From positions 2,779,199 to 2,843,198 of the forward strand of contig NZ_CP095397.1 in NCBI RefSeq assembly GCF_023008545.1: a DNA stretch of 64,000 bases, given 5' to 3'. This stretch comes from Natribaculum luteum (lineage in GTDB: Archaea; Halobacteriota; Halobacteria; Halobacteriales; Natrialbaceae). Both the position numbers and the translations under genes were made by a program. The notes below the pieces were generated by a model. The model saw only the letters and a list, made by a program, of their open reading frames with translations. It ran no database searches and was not told the DNA's origin. Shown piece after piece: positions 8,863 through 17,055 of the stretch. How positions within the stretch are numbered: the first letter of the stretch is position 1; each line of letters opens with the position of its first letter.

Positions 8863-9362
8863 GCGTTACCACCCGGTTCGTACTCGTCCTCGGGGTGGAC
8901 GATCAGTTGCCCCTCCATCGTGTGGTGGCCTGCACCACAGTACTCGTGACAGATGAGGCCGTACTCGCCGGGTTCCTCGAACTCGACTGTCAGCCTGGCG
9001 ACTTCACCCGGAATGGCCATCGTGTTGACGTTCGTCCCGACGACGCTGAACCCGTGGATCACGTCAGAACTGGTAATGTAGAACGTCACGGTGCTGTTGG
9101 CAGGCACTTCGATCGGATCGGGCTGGAAGATAAACTGCGACGCGACGACGTACGCCTCGTACTCGTTCTCGCCGACCTGCTCAACGCGTGGCTCTGCGAA
9201 CCGCCCGTCGTCGCCGACCGCGTTCGGGCTGAGCGTGCCACCGGAGTCGTCGATCATCGAGATTCCCAGCCCGACGGCTCCGTACGTGACCGTCGCGATG
9301 AACCCGACGACGAGCACCAGCGCCCCGACCAGCCAGAGTTTCTCGTAGGTGTGTATCCTCAT
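8859..9362 (-). CDS. cbaB: ba3-type terminal oxidase subunit II (CuA)
   Basis: 167 residues. One N-terminal membrane anchor (about residues 10-32) is followed by an extracellular cupredoxin domain with the binuclear CuA site: His in VIHGFSVVG and the cluster CHEYCGAGHHTM (two Cys, Glu carbonyl, His, Met). It accepts electrons from a soluble or membrane-attached donor and passes them to CbaA. The ATG at 9362 is preferred because it overlaps the upstream cbaD stop and directly precedes the anchor helix. Confidence 0.93.
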   Translation of the reverse strand: MRIHTYEKLWLVGALVLVVGFIATVTYGAVGLGISMIDDSGGTLSPNAVGDDGRFAEPRVEQVGENEYEAYVVASQFIFQPDPIEVPANSTVTFYITSSDVIHGFSVVGTNVNTMAIPGEVARLTVEFEEPGEYGLICHEYCGAGHHTMEGQLIVHPEDEYEPGGNA

Positions 9363-9541
9363 ACGACACCCACCACCGTCGGTCCGTTCCCGACGAACTC
9401 GACGAAGTACATGAACAGCCACATCACGACGAGAATGAGAAAGTACAGCGTGATCAGGGCGAGCGTCCCGATCGGGTCGAACTCGTCGTGACCGAGCGTG
9501 CGTTCCCGAGTTGTCTCGACGGCAATACTCGAGTTTGGCAT
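9359..9541 (-). CDS. cbaD: ba3-type oxidase small subunit (CbaD-like)
   Basis: 60-residue protein with a single strong membrane helix (about residues 26-50) and an N-terminal polar part of about 25 residues. It is the first gene after the operon promoter, ends overlapping cbaB (ATGA) and matches the short first subunit of cba operons in position and size. A TATA-like CTATAAG on the minus strand at 9569-9575 lies ~30 nt before the ATG, so the leader is at most a few nucleotides. Confidence 0.65.
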   Translation of the reverse strand: MPNSSIAVETTRERTLGHDEFDPIGTLALITLYFLILVVMWLFMYFVEFVGNGPTVVGVV

Positions 9542-9566
9542 GGATAGGGGTCTCACCACGCCTGGA

Positions 9567-9576
9567 TTCTTATAGC
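9567..9576 (-). promoter_or_regulatory. TATA-like box for the cba operon
   Basis: On the minus strand the sequence GCTATAAGAA lies about 30 nt before the cbaD start. It falls in the gap between halocyanin and cbaD, so the oxidase genes can be transcribed independently of hcpB. Confidence 0.55.
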
Positions 9577-9690
9577 TAACACGGAACGGCCACTTCTGAC
9601 GCCACTGGAGAAGGTCGAGTCTCGCATGCAACTCGTTCGCGCACAGTCGGCCAGTCACTTCTCGTACCTCTCGAAAAGGGACGAGAACGG

Positions 9691-10212
9691 TCACGTCGAA
9701 TACGTCTCGATGCCACCGGCCATCTCGGCGCCGTGGGCCAGACAGAGGTACAGCGTCATTTCGCTCGTCGCCTCGACGGTGAACTCGAGCGAACCGCCTT
9801 CGTCGTCGGTCATCTCGGTCGAGGCGACCTCGTCGTAGTCGTCGTTCCTGAGGGCGAGCCCATGCGTTTCGCCGTCCGCGTTCGTCCAGACGAACTTATA
9901 CTCGCGGCCCTCTGCGAGGAGGAGCGTCGGATTCACGTCGCCGTCGACGTGGGCCGGCGCTCGCCCGGTCCAGCCGTCGGTGGTCGCCTCGAGTTCGATC
10001 GTGTCGACGTCCGCCCACTCGTCTCTGTCGGCCGACGGGGCGCTGTCGTTGGCCACGTCGTCGAGGTCCCCCTCTGGTTCACCCTGTTCCGACGGCGGCA
10101 CGTCGTTGCCGTCGCCAGTCCCCTCGGTACAGCCGGCGACGAGCGCGGTCGCGACCGTTCCGCCGGCGAGCGTCAGCATCGATCGGCGTGAACGTCGATC
10201 GCCTCGTGACAT
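9691..10212 (-). CDS. hcpB: Halocyanin (type I blue copper protein), lipoprotein
   Basis: 173 residues. An N-terminal twin-arginine signal (SRRSMLTLAGG) ends in the lipobox LVAGC, so the protein is predicted to be exported folded and lipid-anchored outside. A Glu/Asp-rich linker leads to a plastocyanin-like domain whose copper ligands are His in THGLAL and the Cys, His, Met of YLCLAHGAEM. It probably delivers electrons to the CuA centre of CbaB. A TTATCTT box near 10231-10238 suggests its own near-leaderless promoter. Confidence 0.93.
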   Translation of the reverse strand: MSRGDRRSRRSMLTLAGGTVATALVAGCTEGTGDGNDVPPSEQGEPEGDLDDVANDSAPSADRDEWADVDTIELEATTDGWTGRAPAHVDGDVNPTLLLAEGREYKFVWTNADGETHGLALRNDDYDEVASTEMTDDEGGSLEFTVEATSEMTLYLCLAHGAEMAGGIETYST

Positions 10213-10333
10213 ACGCCCACTCGAACAGCCGAGAAGATAAGCGAGCGGCCGACGAGTGCGTGGTGGATCGTTCGGCCATCCCGCGGCGGTCGAATCGGAC
10301 AGCTATTAAGCGTCGTCGGACGAACTGGCGGGC

Positions 10334-11320
10334 ATGACTCTCTCGAGCGCTCCCGGCAAGGTGTACCTGTTCGGGGAGCACGCGGTGGTCTACGGCGAGC
10401 CGGCGGTGCCGTGTGCCATCGAGCGACGTGCTCGCGTGGAGGTGCGACGGCGCGACGACGACAAACTCCGCGTTCACGCCGAAGACCTCTCCCTCGACGG
10501 CTTCACCGTCGAGTACGGCGGACAGACGGACGACCGCCCGGACGTCGACGTTTCCGAGGGGCTGATCGACGCAGCGATGGGGTACGTCGACGGGGCGATC
10601 GACCAGGTTCGAGACGCCACGGGCGAAGACGAGGTCGGCTTCGACGTCACCATCGAGAGTGACATCCCGCTGGGGGCGGGACTGGGCTCGTCCGCAGCGG
10701 TCGTCGTCGCGGCCATCGACGCCGCGAGCCGCGAACTCGGCGTCACGCTCGAGCGCGATGAGATCGCCAGACGGGCGTTCGAAACCGAGTACGAGGTCCA
10801 GGACGGACAGGCCTCGCGTGCCGACACGTTCTGTTCGGCGACGGGCGGGGCAGTCCGCGTCGAGGGCGACGATTGCCGTTCGATCGAGGCCCCCGACCTC
10901 CCGATCGTCGTCGGCTTCGACGGCGGGGCAGGTGATACGGGCGCACTCGTCGCGGGCGTCCGGGCACTTCGCGAGGAGTACGAGTTCGCCGGCGACACGG
11001 TCGAAGCGATCGGCGACGTGGTCAGAAACGGCGAGGACGTCCTCGCGACCGGCGACCTCGAGGAACTCGGCCGGCTGATGAACTTCAACCACGGGCTGCT
11101 CTCGGCGCTTGGGGTCTCCTCGCGGTCGCTCGACGCGATGGTCTGGGCGGCCCGCGACGCCGGCGCCTACGGCGCGAAACTGACGGGCGCGGGCGGCGGC
11201 GGCTGTATCGTCGCGCTCGATCCGACGGACGCGACGGAGACGGCCCTGAAATTCACGCCCGGCTGTGAAGACGCCTTCCGCGCGGAGCTCGCCGAGGAGG
11301 GGGTGAAGCGGCTCGAATGA
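10334..11320 (+). CDS. mvk: Mevalonate kinase
   Basis: 328-residue GHMP kinase that phosphorylates mevalonate for isoprenoid (archaeol, carotenoid, retinal) synthesis in the cytoplasm. Motifs: N-terminal APGKVYLFGEHAVVYG, the GHMP ATP-binding loop PLGAGLGSSAAVVVAA, and the C-terminal KLTGAGGGGCIVAL. TATTAAGC at 10303-10310 lies ~27 nt before the ATG, indicating a leaderless transcript. It overlaps the isopentenyl phosphate kinase gene by four bases. Confidence 0.97.
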   Translation: MTLSSAPGKVYLFGEHAVVYGEPAVPCAIERRARVEVRRRDDDKLRVHAEDLSLDGFTVEYGGQTDDRPDVDVSEGLIDAAMGYVDGAIDQVRDATGEDEVGFDVTIESDIPLGAGLGSSAAVVVAAIDAASRELGVTLERDEIARRAFETEYEVQDGQASRADTFCSATGGAVRVEGDDCRSIEAPDLPIVVGFDGGAGDTGALVAGVRALREEYEFAGDTVEAIGDVVRNGEDVLATGDLEELGRLMNFNHGLLSALGVSSRSLDAMVWAARDAGAYGAKLTGAGGGGCIVALDPTDATETALKFTPGCEDAFRAELAEEGVKRLE

Positions 11321-12060
11321 TCGTCCTGAAACTCGGCGGAAGCGTCGTCACCGACAAGGACCGCGCGGAGACCCTCGACGGGCCGGCACTCGAGCGAGCA
11401 GCCGATGCCGTGGCCGCCGCCGTCTCGAGTGGCGCAGTCGAACGGCTCGTCGTCGTCCACGGCGGCGGCAGCTTCGGTCACCACCACGCGAGCGAACACG
11501 GAGTCAGCACGACGGAGGGGACCCACGACGCCGACGCCGCCCTCGCGATCCACGGGGCGATGAAGACGCTCGACGAGTTCGTCCTCGAGGCCCTGCTCGA
11601 GCGCGACGTCCCGGCGCTGCCGGTCCACCCGTTCTCGGCGGCCCACCGCGACGACGACGGTGATCTCCACCTGTCGACGGGACAGGTCCAGACCTTGCTC
11701 GCGGAGGGGTTCGTCCCCGTCCTCCACGGCGACGTCGTCGCCCACGCCGGCGAGGGCGTGACGATCGTCAGCGGGGACGAACTCGTGGCGGAGCTCGCGA
11801 CGGCACTCGAGGCCGACCGGATCGGCCTCTGCTCGACGGTTCCCGGCGTGCTCGACACCGACGACGCCGTGATCGACCGGATCACGTCGTTCGCGGACGT
11901 CGAGGCCGTCCTCGGCGGCAGCGACGCGACCGACGTGACCGGAGGCATGGCCGCGAAGGTCCGGGCGTTGCTCGAGTTAGACGCGCGGGCGTCGATCTTC
12001 GGCCTCGACGCGCTCGAGTCGTTCCTCGAGGGCGACGAACCGGGGACGACGGTGGAGTAG
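11317..12060 (+). CDS. ipk: Isopentenyl phosphate kinase
   Basis: 247-residue amino acid kinase-fold enzyme that converts isopentenyl phosphate to isopentenyl diphosphate in the archaeal mevalonate pathway. The N-terminal LKLGGSVVTDK contributes to ATP binding, and HGGGSFGHHHA holds the family's substrate-binding glycine loop and catalytic His. A TDVTGGMAAKV motif near the C-terminus is typical of the fold. It is translationally coupled to mvk (ATGA). Confidence 0.95.
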   Translation: MIVLKLGGSVVTDKDRAETLDGPALERAADAVAAAVSSGAVERLVVVHGGGSFGHHHASEHGVSTTEGTHDADAALAIHGAMKTLDEFVLEALLERDVPALPVHPFSAAHRDDDGDLHLSTGQVQTLLAEGFVPVLHGDVVAHAGEGVTIVSGDELVAELATALEADRIGLCSTVPGVLDTDDAVIDRITSFADVEAVLGGSDATDVTGGMAAKVRALLELDARASIFGLDALESFLEGDEPGTTVE

Positions 12061-12123
12061 CGACTGATCTCGCCGGGTGAGTCCCGGACCAACCGTTAGG
12101 GGCGTGCGCGTCGAACGTCTGAT

Positions 12124-12630
12124 ATGGCACTCGATAGCATCTTTTCGGAGCTCCCCGACCCGCAGTCACACAGCTTCCCGTCGTACTCGATCCCCGAAGG
12201 CGACCCGGTGATGCCCATCGCGGTCACTCGAGCGGAACTGTCGACGCTGCTGTCGCTGTACGACGACTTCGCGTCCGTCGATCCCACTGGCATCGATTCG
12301 AACCCGTTTCTCGCGGCGACGAGCAAGTACCTGCAACAGACCTTTGGCACGACGTTGCACCGACCGGACGAACAGCTCCACGACGACATCGCGGCGCTGC
12401 TCAACGACTTCTCGGACGACCTCGGCGGACGCGACCTCGGGGTCGTCGACGCGACGCCCAAACACCACCAGACGCTGTACTTCTTCCTGACCAGTTGCAA
12501 GGGCTACCACCTGGCCCCGCACATCCGGTTCGATCCGGACGAGAGCGCCGTCGAGACGCTGTACGACGTCTACGAACGGGTCACGGAACAGGAGTTCTAC
12601 CTGAAGCGCCCGGAGACCGTCCTCGAGTAG
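12124..12630 (+). CDS. Conserved haloarchaeal protein of unknown function
   Basis: 168 residues, soluble, acidic and without signal peptide or membrane helix. I recognise no domain. Features: an N-terminal IFSELPDPQSHSFPSY segment, a helical middle (AELSTLLSLYDDFASVD, DDIAALLNDFSDDLGG), and a C-terminal part with several aromatic and His residues (KHHQTLYFFL, KGYHLAPH) and one Cys. Codon use matches the surrounding chromosome. It stands alone between ipk and a convergent gene, so context gives no role. Confidence 0.75.
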   Translation: MALDSIFSELPDPQSHSFPSYSIPEGDPVMPIAVTRAELSTLLSLYDDFASVDPTGIDSNPFLAATSKYLQQTFGTTLHRPDEQLHDDIAALLNDFSDDLGGRDLGVVDATPKHHQTLYFFLTSCKGYHLAPHIRFDPDESAVETLYDVYERVTEQEFYLKRPETVLE

Positions 12631-12652
12631 CGACCGGCGTCCACTTCGACGA

Positions 12653-13177
12653 TCAGTCCTCGGGGGAGACCGTCCCGCGCTCGAGCACCTCCGACGTCTC
12701 GGCGTGCGTTCTCGAGAGCTCGACGTATCGGTCGCCGGCCTCGTGCCAGGTGGAGTCCTCGACTTGCTTGACGACCTCGGCGGGTGAGCCGACAGCGAGG
12801 ACCGAGTCGGGGATCGTCGTGTGCTCGGTGACGACGCTGTTCGCGCCGACGAGGCTCTTCTCGCCGACCTCGGTTCCGTCGAGGACGATCGCGCCCATCC
12901 CGACCATGCTCCGCCGTCCCACCGTCGCGCTGTGGACGATGGCGTTGTGGCCGACGGTCGCGTACGGACCGATCTCCGCCCCCTCGTGGATCGTGGCGTT
13001 GTCCTGGACGTTCGCCCCCTCGCGCAAGACGATGCGGCCGTGGTCGCCGCGAAGCACCGCGCCGGGCCAGACGCTCGCGTCGGCTTCGATCGTGACCTCG
13101 CCGACGACGACCGCGCTCTCGTCGACGTACGCCGAGTCGGCGATTTCCGGTTCGTGCCCGTCGAACGATCGGATCAT
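12653..13177 (-). CDS. Gamma-carbonic anhydrase-like hexapeptide-repeat protein
   Basis: 174 residues of left-handed beta-helix type. Hexapeptide repeats run through the middle (SVWPGAVLRGDHGRIVLREG and following VQDNATIH, IGPYATVGHNAIVHSATV, MVGMGAIVLDG, LVGANSVV). Three His that fit a gamma-class zinc site are present: H in RGDHG, and the two in VGHNAIVHSA. The start at 13177 has GGAGG six bases upstream on the minus strand; an ATG at 13216 is the alternative. Enzymatic carbonic anhydrase activity versus a YrdA-like role cannot be told from sequence. Confidence 0.9.
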   Translation of the reverse strand: MIRSFDGHEPEIADSAYVDESAVVVGEVTIEADASVWPGAVLRGDHGRIVLREGANVQDNATIHEGAEIGPYATVGHNAIVHSATVGRRSMVGMGAIVLDGTEVGEKSLVGANSVVTEHTTIPDSVLAVGSPAEVVKQVEDSTWHEAGDRYVELSRTHAETSEVLERGTVSPED

Positions 13178-13240
13178 GTCGCCTCCAGGGGCGACGACCC
13201 TCATAATAGTTCGCAACTTCTTCGCGTCCCGACGGCGCAG

Positions 13241-14782
13241 CTACCGGGTCCAGAACCCCCCGGTGAACAACACGAGCGCCGGGACGATCTCGAGGCGACC
13301 GATCCACATGAGAAAGACCATCAGGAGTTTCGACGTGGGAGGGAACGCTTCGTAGCTCCCGTACGGGCCGATCTCGCCGAACCCCGGACCGATGTTCCCG
13401 AGCGTCGCGAGGCTGGCGCTGATCGCCTCGAGCGGCGTCAACGACAGGTCGCCGACCCGACTGGCGTCGATCGCGATGACGACCGTCGCGACACCGAAGA
13501 CGACGAGGTACATGAACGAGAAACCGAGCATACCGCGGACGGCGTCTTCGTCGACGACGTTTCCGCCGAGGCGGATCGGACGGACCGCCTCGGGGTGAGC
13601 GGCCGTGAACAGTTCTCGACGCAGCGCCTTCATGACGATCAACCACCGGATGACCTTGATGCCGCCGCCGGTCGAGCCGGCGCTCCCGCCGACGAACATG
13701 GCGAAGAGCACCACGAGTTGGCTCTGCGAGTCCCACTGGGCGAAGTCGCTCGTGGCGTACCCGGTCGAGGTCAGCATCGACGTGATCTGGAACGCTGCCT
13801 GCCGGAGTGAGTTTTCGGTCACGCCCTGGGTCGCGCCGCCGAGTTCGGCGAGCGCGGGTGCCGAACCGCCGAACAGGAGCGCACCGGTTATCGCGGTCAG
13901 GACGGCAATCGCGCCGGTGTAGGCCCGGAACTCGGGGTTCTCGAAGATCTGCTCTACCTCGCCGGAAAAGAGGTGCCAGAACAGCGCGAAGTTCGTCCCG
14001 GCGACGACCATGAAGGGGATCGCAACCCACTGGACGGCCGCCGAGAAGGCCGCGACGCTGTCGGCCTCCGGCGAGAACCCGCCCGTCGGGAGCGTCGTGA
14101 ACCCGTGTGCGACCGCATTGTAGAACGTCATGTTCGGAGCCATTCCCACGAGGTGGAGTCCGTAGAGGATCGCGACGTACAGGACCGTGAATGCGAAGTA
14201 GATCATCCAGAGGATCCGCGCCGTCTCGGCGATCCGCGGCGTGAGTTTCTGGAGCTGTGGGCCGGGTGCCTCGGCCCGGATGAGTTGCGCGCCGTTGACC
14301 GCGAGTTCCGGGAGGATCGCGACCATCAACACGACGATCCCCATGCCGCCCAGCCACTGGGTGAGTTGACGCCACATGAGCAGCGCGTGCGAGTGTTGCT
14401 CGAGCGAAATCTCGCCCATCACGGTCGCCCCGGTGGTCGTGAACCCGGACATCGACTCGAAGAGTGCGTTCACGGGATCGACGAGCGTCGAGTCGGTGCC
14501 ATAGCCCGCGAGGACGTACGGAATCGCACCCACGAACGCCACGGCGAGCCACGAGAGCGCGACCAGCAACATCGCCTCTCGCGGTCTGACGTCCGGCTCG
14601 GAGCTGAGTTGCTCCAGGAGATGGCCGAGGCCGACGGTAACGACGAGCGTCCCGGCGAAGACGGCGACGTCGTCGCCGTAGACGAGTGCGACGACCAGCG
14701 GGACGAGCAAGGAGACGGCCAGGTACTTGAGAACGGTCCCCGTGAGCGCGACGCTCGCACGCCAGTCGACTCTGACGTTCAC
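13241..14782 (-). CDS. trkH: Trk-type potassium uptake protein TrkH
   Basis: 513-residue membrane potassium translocator made of repeated helix-pore-helix units. Selectivity-filter-like Gly motifs recur, for example SMSGFTTTGATVM, HGFTTLPTGGFSP, MLTSTGYATSDF and LGNIGPGFGEIG. The GGSAGSTGGGIKVIR segment is a signature of TrkH/KtrB. It needs a cytosolic TrkA gating ring; trkA is encoded at 17056-18390. Potassium is the main compatible ion of salt-in haloarchaea. Confidence 0.96.
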   Translation of the reverse strand: MNVRVDWRASVALTGTVLKYLAVSLLVPLVVALVYGDDVAVFAGTLVVTVGLGHLLEQLSSEPDVRPREAMLLVALSWLAVAFVGAIPYVLAGYGTDSTLVDPVNALFESMSGFTTTGATVMGEISLEQHSHALLMWRQLTQWLGGMGIVVLMVAILPELAVNGAQLIRAEAPGPQLQKLTPRIAETARILWMIYFAFTVLYVAILYGLHLVGMAPNMTFYNAVAHGFTTLPTGGFSPEADSVAAFSAAVQWVAIPFMVVAGTNFALFWHLFSGEVEQIFENPEFRAYTGAIAVLTAITGALLFGGSAPALAELGGATQGVTENSLRQAAFQITSMLTSTGYATSDFAQWDSQSQLVVLFAMFVGGSAGSTGGGIKVIRWLIVMKALRRELFTAAHPEAVRPIRLGGNVVDEDAVRGMLGFSFMYLVVFGVATVVIAIDASRVGDLSLTPLEAISASLATLGNIGPGFGEIGPYGSYEAFPPTSKLLMVFLMWIGRLEIVPALVLFTGGFWTR

Positions 14783-14880
14783 GGGAACCCCCCACCCACA
14801 CGACGTCGCGTTCGACTCACAGTGTAACGCGAATCAAGGATGGTGCATTAATCCATCGCAACGACGATCGACCCGTCGAC

Positions 14881-14962
14881 TGCTGGACAACACGGATCAC
14901 AGATCGATCGCACTCGAGTCGCCCACGCTGGTCGGCGACGAATACCGAGACGCGATCGGGCG
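14881..14962 (+). repeat. Dispersed ~83-bp repeat, copy A
   Basis: The first 38 bases match copy B (18488) at 33 positions, including GGACAACACGG and ATCGCACTCGAG equivalents, and the end GAGACGCGATC matches copies B and C. The middle is more diverged. It lies in the divergent gap between trkH and the next gene. Confidence 0.7.
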
Positions 14963-15051
14963 TGTACGGGCTGTCGTGTGAGCGTCACGTGGTTCGGCTG
15001 ACGTCATTCGTGGGTCGACGAACTATACTGACTCGCGTCTAACTGTCGCCC

Positions 15052-15279
15052 ATGGAGACTCGCGCACCGAGTATTCGTAACCCGCGGTCGTTCTACGACG
15101 TGTTCGGCGTCGCCATCTCCGGCATCGCCGTTATGGCCGCCGTGCTGTACGTCTGGCACGGCTCGATCGTCCGCCTCGAGATGGTCGCATTCGTCGCCAT
15201 CGTGTTCTTCTGGGTCGGCTGGGCGATCGACAAGATCCTCGAGCGAAGCGCACAGAGAACGGGTCGAGACCGCCGGTGA
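15052..15279 (+). CDS. Small membrane protein, unknown function
   Basis: 75 residues with two hydrophobic helices (about 18-38 and 43-62), a polar N-terminus and a basic C-terminus (AQRTGRDRR). No family recognised. A TATA-like ACTATACTG at about 15021-15030 lies ~25-30 nt upstream, consistent with a leaderless start at the ATG. It precedes the potassium channel gene by 114 bases on the same strand. Confidence 0.7.
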   Translation: METRAPSIRNPRSFYDVFGVAISGIAVMAAVLYVWHGSIVRLEMVAFVAIVFFWVGWAIDKILERSAQRTGRDRR

Positions 15280-15393
15280 GTGAATTTCCAGCAGGTGTCG
15301 GTGGGTCGTCGAAACCGACTCACGGTTCGCCACAGTCTACGCTCGATCGTCGGGAGCGGAACCATTTTACAGATATTGAACAATTCGGCGAAC

Positions 15394-17028
15394 ATGCGTA
15401 GCCTACAGCGTCGGGCCATCTACTACCTCGGGTTCATCGCGCTGCTCATCGTGTTCTATTCGACCGCGTACCACTACGGGATTCGGACGTTCGAGGGGGA
15501 GTCTCAGGCCTATCTGCACTCGCTGCAGTTCACCGTCGAAACGTTCACCGCGACCGGATACGGCTCGGACTCGCCCTGGGCGAGTCCCCAGATGAACCTG
15601 CTGGTCATACTCATGGACCTGACTGGCGTCGCGCTATTCTTCCTGGCGCTTCCCGTCTTGCTCTTCCCGCTGTTCGAGGACGTGTTCTCGCCATCGGTTC
15701 CGACGGCACTCGACGACGGCTTCAACGATCACGTCGTAATCTGTTCGTACTCGGCTCGAGCCGAGACGCTCATCGCGGAATTGCGTTCCCACGGGGTCGA
15801 GTACGTCCTCGTGGAACCCGACCGCGACCGGGCGATGGATCTCTACGCGGACGGGCACACGGTCGTTCACGTGGACCCGGCGTCGGTGTCGGGACTCGAG
15901 GGCGTCAACCTCGCGGACGCGCGGGCGCTCGTCGCCGACGTGTCCGACCGGATCGATGCGAGTATCGTCCTCGCAGCCAGAGAGACCGCCGAGGACGTCG
16001 CTGTCGTGAGCGTCGTCGAGGAGCCCGATCAGGCCACGTACCACAGACTGGCGGGTGCCGACGTCGTCTTCTCGCCGCGACGACTGGTCGGCGAGAGTCT
16101 CGCTCACAAGGTGACGGCGGGCGTCAGCACGAACCTCGGCGACACGATCCGGATCGGCGAGGACTTCGACATCGCGGAGTTTCCGATCCACCACGGGAGC
16201 AGACTGGCGGGGACGACCCTGGCCGACAGCGGCATCAGGGAGCGCTACGGCGTGAACGTCGTCGGGGCGTGGTTCCACGGCGAGTTCGAGACGCCGCCCC
16301 CGCCGAACGCCACGCTCGACAGCGGAACGATCCTGCTGGTCACCGGCCACGAAGACCAACTCGAGCGGCTCAAACGGGCGACGCTCTCGACCGTCCGCCG
16401 ATTTCGCCGCGGGAGGACGGTTGTCGTCGGCCACGGCGACGTCGGTCAGACTGTCACGGCGGCGCTCTCCGACGCCGACCTTCCCTACACCGTCGTCGAC
16501 AGACGCGACAGTGAGGGCGTCGACGTCGTCGGCGAGGCGACCGATCCGGACGTGTTGCGAGAGGCCGGCGTCGAGGAGGCGCGGACGGTCGTCCTGGCGC
16601 TGTCCGACGACACCGTGACAGAGTTCACGACCCTCGTCGTGCGAGACCTGAACGATGACGCCGAAATCGTCGCGCGCGCCGAGAGGGCCGAGACCGTCAA
16701 GAAAACCTACCGCGCGGGAGCCGAATACGTCCTGGCGCTCGCGACCGTGACCGGACGGTCGATCGCTTCCGAGGTGCTGGAGGACGAGGAGGTACTCTCG
16801 ACGGACACCCAGGTCGAGACCATCCGAACGACCGCGCCAGACCTCGTCGGCGACACGCTCGAGGGGGCCCGGATCAGAGAGCGGACCGACTGCACGGTCG
16901 TCGCCGTCGAACGGAACGGAGCGGTCATCACCGACCTTGGTCCCGGCTTCCGGATCCGTCGAGGGGACGAGCTGATAATCGCCGGCACCGACGAGGGCAC
17001 GAACCGGTTCGTCGAACTGTTCGGCTGA
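15394..17028 (+). CDS. Potassium channel with tandem RCK (TrkA-N/TrkA-C) domains
   Basis: 544 residues. TM1 (about 9-28), a pore helix with the potassium filter TATGYGSD (TGYG at 54-57) and TM2 (about 68-92) form one two-helix pore unit. The cytosolic part has two RCK units: a first TrkA-N starting HVVICSYSARAETLI with TrkA-C, then a second Rossmann unit starting RTVVVGHGDVGQTV with TrkA-C ending near the C-terminus. This is the MthK/Kch-like architecture with duplicated ligand-binding modules. The ATG at 15394 is preferred since it directly precedes TM1 and a T/A-rich ATTTTACAGATATT lies ~25-30 nt upstream. Confidence 0.92.
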   Translation: MRSLQRRAIYYLGFIALLIVFYSTAYHYGIRTFEGESQAYLHSLQFTVETFTATGYGSDSPWASPQMNLLVILMDLTGVALFFLALPVLLFPLFEDVFSPSVPTALDDGFNDHVVICSYSARAETLIAELRSHGVEYVLVEPDRDRAMDLYADGHTVVHVDPASVSGLEGVNLADARALVADVSDRIDASIVLAARETAEDVAVVSVVEEPDQATYHRLAGADVVFSPRRLVGESLAHKVTAGVSTNLGDTIRIGEDFDIAEFPIHHGSRLAGTTLADSGIRERYGVNVVGAWFHGEFETPPPPNATLDSGTILLVTGHEDQLERLKRATLSTVRRFRRGRTVVVGHGDVGQTVTAALSDADLPYTVVDRRDSEGVDVVGEATDPDVLREAGVEEARTVVLALSDDTVTEFTTLVVRDLNDDAEIVARAERAETVKKTYRAGAEYVLALATVTGRSIASEVLEDEEVLSTDTQVETIRTTAPDLVGDTLEGARIRERTDCTVVAVERNGAVITDLGPGFRIRRGDELIIAGTDEGTNRFVELFG

Positions 17029-17055
17029 CCGCGAGCAGCGAGTCGGCCATCCCCG

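Noticed and set aside
12597-14801. 734-codon minus-strand frame rich in Arg
   Set aside because: Shadow of trkH and the gamma-CA-like gene in another frame; composition is Arg/Gly-rich with no domain.
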